IMG/VR virus record: IMGVR_UViG_3300048996_000103
Span: 1-23,056 of that record
Reading direction: 5' to 3' (one strand)
From: a virus
Length of the DNA stretch: 23,056 bases
A model generated the notes under the pieces. It was not told the DNA's origin. It saw only the letters and a list, made by a program, of their open reading frames with translations, and ran no database searches. Each line of letters starts with the position of its first letter. Within the stretch, counting starts at the first letter, position 1. Position numbers and translations under genes: made by a program. Shown here piece by piece: positions 15,614 through 20,985 of this stretch.

Positions 15614-16119
15614 CCGACGACCCCGTACAGCGCCCCGCCCGCCCAGTTCACGGCCTGCGCGAGGGGGACCGCAGCGAACCCGGCAACGCCGGCCGACGTG
15701 CCGAGGCAGACCCCGCACCACGCGCCCAGCTTGATGTTGCTGCCGTGCTTCGACTTCTTCACCGCGGCAATGACGACGGCGGTGAGGATCAGGACGACGG
15801 CGCCGCCGGTCTGGGTGAGGGGCAGGTAGGCGACGGTCCCGCCGTGCTGGCCGGGCTCACCACCGACCCCCCAGACCAGGGCGACGTCCCCCAACCAATT
15901 GCTGATCCACAGGGCGGTGTCGGCTACCCAGCCGATGAGGCCGCCGACAGTGAGGATCGCGAGGACGCCGTACGAACACGCGGCGAGGAACGGGAGGAGC
16001 GCGCCGGCCGAGCGGACAGGGTCCTTGCGGAGCGTCTTGGTACCAGGCCACCACATGACGAGGGTGTAGCCGAGGAGCAGCAGGCCGACGGTGACGCCGC
16101 CGAACGTAACGATGGTCAT
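15610..16119 (-). CDS. Multipass membrane protein of unknown function
   Basis: 169 residues from ATG at 16119 (MTIVTFGGVTVGLLLLGYTL), with GAGG upstream. About four membrane segments are visible, near residues 5-24, 38-66, 104-121 and 133-153, with a basic loop RKDPVRS after the first and KKSKHGSNIK before the last. The long loop 67-100 is Trp/Gly-rich (WISNWLGDVALVWGVGGEPGQ). Two Cys lie close together (WCGVC). No family is recognised. It sits in a four-gene leftward cassette with a DUF2637-like protein and two smaller membrane proteins, an arrangement that recalls spread-gene clusters of Streptomyces mobile elements, but this is only resemblance of type. Confidence 0.78.
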   Translation of the reverse strand: MTIVTFGGVTVGLLLLGYTLVMWWPGTKTLRKDPVRSAGALLPFLAACSYGVLAILTVGGLIGWVADTALWISNWLGDVALVWGVGGEPGQHGGTVAYLPLTQTGGAVVLILTAVVIAAVKKSKHGSNIKLGAWCGVCLGTSAGVAGFAAVPLAQAVNWAGGALYGVVG

Positions 16120-16127
16120 GGGATCCC

Positions 16128-16283
16128 TCAGCGGTGTACGGCCAGCCCGAAGGCGACCAGGGTGACGACGAATGCGAGTGCCCCGGTGATGCGGGGGACG
16201 TCGCGGGTGGTCACGTAGACCAGACCAAGCAGGCCGGACAGGGCGGCGACTGCGAAATACACCACGAGCGCGGCGGTGAGCAC
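16128..16283 (-). CDS. Very small membrane protein (51 residues)
   Basis: Read directly from the minus strand: GTG at 16283 to TGA at 16128-16130, 51 residues beginning MLTAALVVYFAVAALSGLLG. It has two membrane-length hydrophobic stretches, about 2-22 and 32-48, joined by a short polar turn VTTRDVPRIT, hence a probable small hairpin membrane protein. It fills the gap between two membrane genes, starting four bases after the upstream stop and ending eight bases before the next start. No clear Shine-Dalgarno is seen, so it probably depends on coupling. Support is codon bias, hydrophobic pattern and fit; the exact start is uncertain. Confidence 0.65.
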   Translation of the reverse strand: MLTAALVVYFAVAALSGLLGLVYVTTRDVPRITGALAFVVTLVAFGLAVHR

Positions 16284-16287
16284 GGGT

Positions 16288-17106
16288 TCAGGCGGTGCGT
16301 GCCGGGGCGATGGCCGGGGGCAGCTGCCGGAGGTGTGGTTCGTGCTCCTCGATCTCCGCGCGGATGGTGCCGCGGATGGTTGAGTCGCTGACGCGGCCGT
16401 GTCCGGCGAGGGCGAGGGCGTTGCGCATGGCGCCGGTGCCGGGCCGGGTGCCGGTGGCGTAGAGCGGGCGGATCACGGTGCAGCGGGGGTCTCGGTAGGC
16501 GATGGGGGCGGGGAGCAGCTGCTGCTCCTCGGCCGGCGGGAGCTGCGGGGCCTGCTCGGGCATGGGGGGCAAGGCGGGGGCCTGGGCGGCGGGGGCGACG
16601 CGCTCGACGACGGGGACGTCGGCCGGGGTGTCGACGCTGGTCGACGGGGCGACGACGGGCGTCCGACCGAACCAGCGGTGTACCTGCTGCATCAGCGCAC
16701 CGAACGCAAGCAGCGCAGCGACGGGGGGGACAGCGGCCACGATGTAGTTGAGGACCGCGGCATTCTCTCCGACGCCGGCCACGTTGAGGCCGATCGAGCC
16801 GAGGGCACCGAGGGCTGTGAGCGCGATGGCCCACGGGTCGACGGTGCGCAGCCACGAGGCGCGCAGGATGAGGAGTTCCCCTGCGAGGTAGAACAGGTCC
16901 AGGACGGCGGGCCATGCCCACGCGCGAGCGGGGTCTGTGGCGAGGCCGTGAGCGCTGGCGACGTCGTGCAGGTGGTAGTACGACAGCCAGAACGCGATGC
17001 CGGTGATGCCGATGATGATGGCCGCGGCGCCGATGGCGAGGCCGATGGCGGTTGCGCGGTGGGTGCCGCTACTGAAAGGCGGCACGCTAAGGTGCTGATC
17101 AGCCAT
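16288..17106 (-). CDS. DUF2637-like membrane protein with C-terminal soluble tail
   Basis: 272 residues from ATG at 17106 (MADQHLSVPPFSSGTHR), with AGGAG about 11 bases upstream. Four membrane segments lie near 19-42, 63-82, 92-112 and 119-140; the WAWPAVLDLFYLAGELLILRASWL stretch, then IALTALGALGSIGLNVAG, matches the DUF2637/spread-protein layout of Streptomyces phages and conjugative elements. After residue 150 comes a Pro/Ala/Gln-rich linker to about 225, then a short soluble region (GTGAMRNALALAGHGRVSDSTIRGTIRAEIEEHEP) that looks like a small helix-turn-helix. That would make it a membrane protein able to touch DNA or a partner; this part is inference. It is the first gene of the membrane cassette. 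Confidence 0.78.
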   Translation of the reverse strand: MADQHLSVPPFSSGTHRATAIGLAIGAAAIIIGITGIAFWLSYYHLHDVASAHGLATDPARAWAWPAVLDLFYLAGELLILRASWLRTVDPWAIALTALGALGSIGLNVAGVGENAAVLNYIVAAVPPVAALLAFGALMQQVHRWFGRTPVVAPSTSVDTPADVPVVERVAPAAQAPALPPMPEQAPQLPPAEEQQLLPAPIAYRDPRCTVIRPLYATGTRPGTGAMRNALALAGHGRVSDSTIRGTIRAEIEEHEPHLRQLPPAIAPARTA

Positions 17107-17130
17107 GGGAGGTCACATCTCCTGTGGTCA

Positions 17131-17178
17131 GGGCCTGGACCGGGGCTGCAATCCCCGTCGTCTGGGCCCGCTTTTTTT
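17131..17178 (+). terminator. Intrinsic terminator-like hairpin with T-run, plus strand
   Basis: GGGCC (17131-17135) pairs with GGCCC (17165-17169), and inside it CGGGG (17141-17145) pairs with CCCCG (17153-17157) round a 7-base loop; seven T's follow (17172-17178). This is the only good T-run terminator here, yet no plus-strand gene leads into it. It could stop antisense transcription through the membrane cassette. Confidence 0.45.
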
Positions 17179-17222
17179 GTTGTGGGACCGGCTCCGCTGC
17201 AATCGGTGTCGGTGCGTGCAGC

Positions 17223-17228
17223 AGCCTA
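17223..17228 (-). promoter_or_regulatory. Possible -10 box for the membrane cassette
   Basis: TAGGCT on the minus strand fits the actinobacterial TANNNT form. TGGACG lies about 19 bases upstream as a weak -35. Transcription would start about 110 bases before the 17106 start codon. The direct repeats at 17231-17288 overlap the spacer and -35, as operators would. Confidence 0.3.
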
Positions 17229-17230
17229 GT

Positions 17231-17288
17231 TGACGGGTGTCGTTGGCGTCCAGGTGACGGGTGTCGGTGGGGAGTTGACGGGGCGTCG
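17231..17288. repeat. Three direct repeats TGACGGG(T/G)(G/C)GTCG-type
   Basis: TGACGGGTGTCG at 17231-17242 and again, identical, at 17255-17266 (24 bases apart), then TGACGGGGCGTCG at 17276-17288 (21 bases further). About two helical turns between starts would put the repeats on one DNA face. They are candidate binding sites for a regulator. Confidence 0.5.
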
Positions 17289-17323
17289 GCCGTCGCTCTG
17301 TGTGGCTGTTGGTGGGGGTTCGC

Positions 17324-17359
17324 GCAGAGATAGTTACGCCTGGGTGTAACCATCTCTGC
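17324..17359. repeat. 36-base imperfect palindrome, operator-like
   Basis: Left arm GCAGAGATAGTTAC (17324-17337) and right arm GTAACCATCTCTGC (17346-17359) are inverted repeats matching at 13 of 14 positions, with the 8-base centre GCCTGGGT. It is unusually AT-rich for this genome and lies 141 bases before the plus-strand gene. It could be an operator, a recombination site or a transcript hairpin. Confidence 0.65.
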
Positions 17360-17386
17360 TGCGCCCGACGTGATCGTTCACTGTGC

Positions 17387-17417
17387 GTGACGACGCCCGT
17401 CGGGAAGGTGTCGTCAC
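17387..17417. repeat. Inverted repeat GTGACGAC...GTCGTCAC
   Basis: Perfect 8-bp arms at 17387-17394 and 17410-17417 separated by 15 bases, with a smaller CCCG/CGGG dyad inside. It lies 83 bases before the start of the plus-strand gene, where an operator or leader hairpin would be. Confidence 0.4.
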
Positions 17418-17499
17418 GGTTTCGCCACATGCGGGGCCGGTACGTCCGGGTGGGCCGTACGGTGTGCGCTCACGCCTACGCATCCCAGGGGGGATCACC

Positions 17500-18099
17500 A
17501 TGTCGAACGGCTACCCGCCGCCGCAGCCTGGCCAGCAGCCGCAGCAGAACCCGCACTGGGGCCAGCAGCCGGGCCAGTACCCGCCGCAGCCCGGGCCGGG
17601 GTGGGGCACGCCGATGCCCCCGCCGAAGAAGAACCGGGCGGGCCTGGTCGCGATCCTCGGCTGCTCCGGTGTGTTGGTCCTCGCGGTGATCGGCGGCGCG
17701 GTCGCGCTCATGGCGGCGGCCGGTGACGACACCCCGTCGTCGTCGGGCAAGGCGTCGTCGTCGCCGTCGGCTGCTGCGTCGGGCAAGGCCCCGGCGAAGA
17801 AGACGCCCGCGCCGAAGGGGGATGAGGGGGACGTGACGGTCACGGGGTGCGTGGTGAACTCCACGACGACGTGGCCGGCGGCGGACGTGGAGATCGTGAA
17901 CCACTCGGGGGCGAAGTCGAACTACATCGTGTCGGTGGAGTTCGTCGACAGCTCGGGCACGCGGTTGGGTGAGGCGATGGCGGCGGCAAACAACGTGGCG
18001 GTGGGGCAGAAGGTGCGGGCGAAGGCGCAGGGGCTGACGGACACGTCGGGCAAGGTGACGTGCAGGGTCAGCAAGGTGACCCGGTATCCGTCCGGCTGA
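17500..18099 (+). CDS. Single-pass membrane protein with extracytoplasmic domain, moron-like
   Basis: 199 residues from ATG at 17500 (MSNGYPPPQPGQQPQQNPHW), with a G-rich ribosome site seven bases upstream; the longer frame from 17383 was rejected. Residues 1-43 are Pro/Gln/Gly-rich and should be cytoplasmic, residues 47-73 form one membrane helix (AGLVAILGCSGVLVLAVIGGAVALM), 74-108 are a Ser/Ala/Lys/Pro-rich spacer, and 111-197 form a beta-rich domain with Cys117 and Cys188 that could pair. The domain resembles the FxLYD-type folds common on Streptomyces membrane proteins. It is the only gene on this strand, has its own control region, and ends in a hairpin, as morons do. A role such as altering the host surface or excluding other phages is speculation. 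Confidence 0.85.
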   Translation: MSNGYPPPQPGQQPQQNPHWGQQPGQYPPQPGPGWGTPMPPPKKNRAGLVAILGCSGVLVLAVIGGAVALMAAAGDDTPSSSGKASSSPSAAASGKAPAKKTPAPKGDEGDVTVTGCVVNSTTTWPAADVEIVNHSGAKSNYIVSVEFVDSSGTRLGEAMAAANNVAVGQKVRAKAQGLTDTSGKVTCRVSKVTRYPSG

Positions 18100-18120
18100 C
18101 GCCCGTCGTCTGCACGTAAC

Positions 18121-18153
18121 GACGCCCCGTCACTGGTGTGGTGGCGGGGCGTC
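18121..18153. terminator. Bidirectional terminator hairpin between convergent genes
   Basis: A 13-bp stem with one T·G pair: GACGCCCCGTCAC (18121-18133) pairs with GTGGCGGGGCGTC (18141-18153), loop TGGTGTG. It lies in the 66-base gap between the plus-strand gene and the convergent minus-strand gene ending at 18166, so it can serve both. No T-run is present. Confidence 0.75.
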
Positions 18154-18165
18154 TGTGCTGCGTCG

Positions 18166-18441
18166 TCACGCGTTGTCGGGCTGCTGCTCGGCCATGGCGC
18201 GCCGCCACAGTTCCTCGCCGACGGGGCTCTCATGGTGGGCGGTGACGGCTGGGGCGAGGTGCTCGATGAGGATCTCGCCGAGGGCGCGGCGCACCTTCGC
18301 GCGGAGGAACTCGCGGTAGTCCTCATCGCACTCGGCCCACGCGCGGCCGCCTACCTGCTGCTGCGCCATGGCGTGAAAGTCGCCGATGGTGAGCTCGGCG
18401 CGGAGGACGACGGGGGCGAGGGGTCCAGGCTGATCGGTCAT
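18166..18441 (-). CDS. Hypothetical small protein, end of early block
   Basis: 91 residues from ATG at 18441 (MTDQPGPLAPVVLRAELTIGDF), three bases after the upstream stop, with GGAG nine bases before. A short beta start (VVLRAELTIGDFHAMAQQQVGG) leads into a helical part (DEDYREFLRAKVRRALGEILIEHLAP). It is soluble, slightly acidic, with one Cys. No family is recognised. It is the last gene of the early-type block before the convergent terminator. Confidence 0.75.
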   Translation of the reverse strand: MTDQPGPLAPVVLRAELTIGDFHAMAQQQVGGRAWAECDEDYREFLRAKVRRALGEILIEHLAPAVTAHHESPVGEELWRRAMAEQQPDNA

Positions 18442-18444
18442 GGG

Positions 18445-18978
18445 TCAGCGCTCCGTCTCGGCCGGGCTGAGCGCCTCGGCTGTGGGGCATGGCCACGGGT
18501 AGTCCGTTCCGTCCGACTCGCAGCTGACGCAGACGTCCGTGGATCCGCCCGTGGTCTGGACGGTCTCGCGGCGGTGCAGGGCGCGGATGCGTCGGAGGAT
18601 GGTCGTTGCTTCGTCGACCTTGGCCTGGAGGGCGAACATGTCGTCGACGGTCTCGCGGATGTACACCTCGTCGTCGGGGTCAAGGGCACGCCGGATGCGG
18701 GCCAGCTCAGCAGCCAGCGGCTGGACGATCGGCATGACGACGTTGGTGAACCCGGCGCAGTGCTCATCCGGGCTGGCCTCGATGCGCTCCCGGGCGCGCC
18801 GGTAGTGCTCGGTGGTGAGCGCGGTGTGGATGCGGTCGCGGAGGGCGTCGTCGTCCGTCGTCGGCCCGTCGTCGTCGTAGTCGTCGACGGGTGTCGGCAT
18901 GGTGTCGGCTACCCGTCCGACCTGCGTCGTCAGCCGATCCAGTGCGGCGACGACGGTGCGGTACTGATCAAACGGCAT
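18445..18978 (-). CDS. Hypothetical helical protein with C-terminal Cys motif
   Basis: 177 residues from ATG at 18978 (MPFDQYRTVVAALDRLTTQV), with GGGAG upstream. Two long helical regions (about 1-26 and 85-135, the latter RIRRALDPDDEVYIRETVDDMFALQAKVDEATTILRRIRALH) are joined by an acidic linker (DDYDDDGPTTDDD). The end carries CVSCESDGTDYPWPCPT, a C-x2-C...C pattern of the YPWPCPT type that I know from many Streptomyces phage hypothetical proteins, possibly metal-binding. Function is unknown. Its place just after the WhiB-like gene is consistent with an early protein. Confidence 0.75.
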   Translation of the reverse strand: MPFDQYRTVVAALDRLTTQVGRVADTMPTPVDDYDDDGPTTDDDALRDRIHTALTTEHYRRARERIEASPDEHCAGFTNVVMPIVQPLAAELARIRRALDPDDEVYIRETVDDMFALQAKVDEATTILRRIRALHRRETVQTTGGSTDVCVSCESDGTDYPWPCPTAEALSPAETER

Positions 18979-19002
18979 GAGGTACTCCCTGGTTCGTGGT
19001 GG

Positions 19003-19554
19003 TCATGATGCGAGGGCCAACGCCGGCCCCTGCTGCTCCCGGGCCAGGCGCGCCGCCCGCTGGTCCTTGCTCTGCCTCGCCTCCGCGGCCCGGCACCGCA
19101 CGCACGTCTCCTCCCCCAACCGGCGGTGCAACGCGGCCCCGTTGACCGTCCCGCCCTTGGCGTGCGCCACGTCCAGCAGCCGCCGACGCTGCTCCTCCAC
19201 CCGCCCCGCCCGGGCCGTCTCACACACCTCGCACGGCTCGTCGTACCGGCGGTGCGCCCAGAACGCTGCGTCGGTCCCGCACGGCCGGCGGACGCGCCCC
19301 TGCTCGTCGATCCACGACTGATCGGCGGGACGGAGCAGGCGGCGGCGCTCCCGGGCGGTGAGGCCGCCCCACGTGCCGCGCTGCTCGCCGGTGGTGAGGG
19401 CGTAGTCGGCGCAGGCCTGACGGAGCGGGCAGGCCCGGCAGTGGGCGGCGGCGAGTGCTTCGTCGGCGGGGAGGGTGGAGTGCCAGAGCTCGGGGTTGTG
19501 TTCGGGGCGGGCGCAGGTGGCGGTTCCGTCGAGGAACGCAGGGAGTTTGATCAT
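19003..19554 (-). CDS. WhiB-like transcription factor with extra C-terminal Cys pairs
   Basis: 183 residues from ATG at 19554 (MIKLPAFLDGTATCARPE), with GAGGAG ten bases upstream. Wbl proteins bind a [4Fe-4S] cluster through four Cys and regulate transcription with sigma factors. The four Cys are Cys14, Cys39, Cys42 and Cys48 (C-x24-C-x2-C-x5-C), followed by GTWGGLTARERRRLL (60-74), the G-WGG turn. Phage members such as WhiBTM4 are known to alter host WhiB control and superinfection. The second half has two related units, HRRYDEPCEVCETA (101-114, preceded by Cys92) and HRRLGEETCVRCRAAEA (143-159), which may bind zinc. The C-terminus is basic and may touch DNA. The upstream frame extension (MTRPTPHRTPRSHHT) was rejected. 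Confidence 0.9.
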   Translation of the reverse strand: MIKLPAFLDGTATCARPEHNPELWHSTLPADEALAAAHCRACPLRQACADYALTTGEQRGTWGGLTARERRRLLRPADQSWIDEQGRVRRPCGTDAAFWAHRRYDEPCEVCETARAGRVEEQRRRLLDVAHAKGGTVNGAALHRRLGEETCVRCRAAEARQSKDQRAARLAREQQGPALALAS

Positions 19555-19595
19555 GGTGTGGTGGCTCCTCGGCGTGCGGTGGGGCGTTGGTCGGG

Positions 19596-19778
19596 TCAAA
19601 CGGTGGGGAGCTGTCGAGCCCGTCGGAGTGCTCGTTGTGCGGCTCGTCGTGCTGCCCGGTTGGGGAGCGGGTCGGGGTCGGGGGCGTTGTCGTCGATGTG
19701 GTGTTCGCCGGTGCTGGCGGCGTGGAGGTGGGGGCCTGGGGCGTGCCAGCCGTTGGGGAGTCGGCGGGGGCCGGTCAT
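19596..19778 (-). CDS. Small basic protein, 60 residues
   Basis: 60 residues from ATG at 19778 (MTGPRRLPNGWHAPGPHLHA), overlapping the upstream stop as ATGA, with GAGGAG eight bases before. It has a His/Pro/Gly-rich start, an acidic patch (DDNAPDPDP) and a strongly basic helical end (NRAARRAAQRALRRARQL). That last motif, N-R-AR-A, is common in small actinophage proteins and could bind nucleic acid. The ORF extends upstream to 19880, but that part overlaps the neighbour and lacks a ribosome site. Function unknown. Confidence 0.62.
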   Translation of the reverse strand: MTGPRRLPNGWHAPGPHLHAASTGEHHIDDNAPDPDPLPNRAARRAAQRALRRARQLPTV

Positions 19779-20074
19779 CGGGGCTGCTCCTCGGTGGCTC
19801 GGATCTTGAGCGAGTTCCTCGGTACGCCCCAGCTGTGCAGCAGGGTCGCCAGCCATTGGGCGTGGGCGCGGTCGTCGCACCTGACGTCGACGAGGTCGCC
19901 CGGCATGCGAACTTCCACAGTGGTGAACCGGTCTGGCATGCGCGCCCGCATCAGTTCCCAGCGGTGGGCGCCGTCGCGGGTTGCGAACTGTGCGACGCCG
20001 ATCTCGTCCACGCGGAGTACGGCGACCGGCGCGACACGCTGCGGCGGCATGTCGAGGGCCAGTTGCTGCGTCAC
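19775..20074 (-). CDS. Hypothetical 99-residue protein
   Basis: Starts at GTG 20074, overlapping the upstream stop as GTGA, with GAGG about seven bases before. The sequence (MTQQLALDMPPQRVAPVAVLRV, then ATRDGAHRWELMRARMPDRFTTVEVRMPGDLVDVRCDDRAHAQWLATLLHSWGVP) looks like an alternating beta/alpha small domain. There is one Cys, no membrane segment and no recognised family. It is co-transcribed with the zinc-ribbon protein before it and the small basic protein after it. Confidence 0.7.
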   Translation of the reverse strand: MTQQLALDMPPQRVAPVAVLRVDEIGVAQFATRDGAHRWELMRARMPDRFTTVEVRMPGDLVDVRCDDRAHAQWLATLLHSWGVPRNSLKIRATEEQPR

Positions 20075-20970
20075 TTCGCCGCCTCGGTCCCTGGCTGCTC
20101 CTCAGTCGGGGCGGGCTCGGGGTCGGTCTCGACGACGGTGGCGGTCTCGTCCCATCGCACGATGCGGAAGCGGCCAGCGTGGAGACGGCGGCGGTAGGTG
20201 TCGCGGCGGTCGCGGGCTTCGGCGAGGGTGAGGCAGTGGAAGCTGATGCCGATCCACTGGTCCGCCTCCCGGGTTTCGACGGCGTACTCGGTGGTCGACG
20301 GCCAGGACGTGGCCTCGGCGGTGGGCTGCTGCGCCTCGTCGGCCAGGCGGCGGAGGCCGGTGGCGACTGACGCGCATGCCCAGCCCGCCCGCGATGCCCA
20401 GTCCTCGTCGGCTGTGGCCATCGCGGTGGCGATCCGCTGCGCTTCGTCGGCGGCCTCCCGCAGTGCGGCGGCCCGGATCTCTGTGTCGCCCCGCAGCTCG
20501 AACTCCGTGGCCCGGTCAGGGGGTTCGGGTCGGTCCCAGGCCCGGGTGTAGCAGTTGGGGTGTTCGGTGCACGGCTCGGCCGGGGCGGGGGGTGCGGTGG
20601 TCTTGCCGCGCTCCAGCACGGTGCTCGCGGCGTCCGGGGCTGGGCAGTCGATGAGTGAGCACGTCACGTACCCGCCGTCTCCGAGGAACAGGCCGGTGGT
20701 GCCGCAGGCGGGGCAGCGGCCGGTGACGAGGGGCAGGCCGGCAGCGAGCGGCGCGGTGGAACGGTCGGTGGGTGCGGTCTCGGGCTGCTGGTCGGTGGTG
20801 CCGAGGACCTGCCGGGCGGTCGTGGCGGCGACGGCCGCGATGTTGCGCGGGTCATCAACGACGATGGTCTGCTCCGTGGCGCACTGCTCCCAGACGTTGG
20901 CGGCGATGGCCTCCATGAGCGGGTCGCCCTCGATCCAGACGGCGGGAGTGGTGGGTGTGGTGTCGGGCAT
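20071..20970 (-). CDS. Zinc-ribbon protein, DUF6085-like
   Basis: 299 residues from ATG at 20970 (MPDTTPTTPAVWIEGDPLME), with GAGGAG five bases upstream. An N-terminal helical part (18-55, IAANVWEQCAT...NIAAVAATTARQVL) is followed by a zinc ribbon with Cys86, Cys89, Cys104 and Cys109 (RCPACGTTGLFLGDGGYVTCSLIDCP, residues 85-110), the signature of the DUF6085 group found in Streptomyces and its phages. Residues 164-215 are helical (AALREAADEAQRIATAMATADEDW...). Residues 228-280 (YAVETREADQWIGISFHCLTLAEARDRRDTYRR) look like a separate small domain. It directly follows the helicase gene; a part in replication is possible but unproven. Confidence 0.82.
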   Translation of the reverse strand: MPDTTPTTPAVWIEGDPLMEAIAANVWEQCATEQTIVVDDPRNIAAVAATTARQVLGTTDQQPETAPTDRSTAPLAAGLPLVTGRCPACGTTGLFLGDGGYVTCSLIDCPAPDAASTVLERGKTTAPPAPAEPCTEHPNCYTRAWDRPEPPDRATEFELRGDTEIRAAALREAADEAQRIATAMATADEDWASRAGWACASVATGLRRLADEAQQPTAEATSWPSTTEYAVETREADQWIGISFHCLTLAEARDRRDTYRRRLHAGRFRIVRWDETATVVETDPEPAPTEEQPGTEAAK

Positions 20971-20985
20971 GGGTGCTCCTCGGGG

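Larger units (their letters stand above)
17107..17499. other. 393-base divergent regulatory region
   Basis: No credible gene is seen; the one long minus-strand frame here is Pro/Arg/His-rich and shadow-like. From left to right it holds a plus-strand hairpin with a T-run (17131-17178), a repeated GGACCGG...GCTGCAATC element (17137 and 17185), a possible minus-strand -10 box (17223-17228) next to three direct repeats (17231-17288), a long imperfect palindrome (17324-17359), and an 8-bp inverted repeat (17387-17417). It separates the leftward membrane cassette from the rightward moron gene, so it probably carries both promoters and their operators. Confidence 0.65.

Noticed and set aside
17131-17178. 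tRNA or tRNA-end attachment site, because CGGGG-CTGCAAT-CCCCG mimics a T-arm with a 7-base loop
   Set aside because: The loop lacks TTC, no matching 5' acceptor strand or anticodon arm is found upstream, and no CCA context follows. It fits better as a terminator hairpin.
17099-17353. 84-codon minus-strand frame over the divergent region
   Set aside because: Pro/His/Thr/Arg-rich sequence that crosses the palindromes and repeats, overlaps the start of the DUF2637-like gene and lacks a ribosome site.
7121-18110. Recurring GACGACGGGCG-like strings as a dispersed repeat family
   Set aside because: Most copies are inside genes as Val/Ala/Asp codons of a high-GC genome, and flanks are not conserved. 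Only the copies in hairpins were kept as separate structures.
19596-19880. 94-residue version of the small basic protein
   Set aside because: The added N-terminus overlaps the 99-residue gene and has no ribosome site. ATG at 19778 has GAGGAG and an ATGA overlap.
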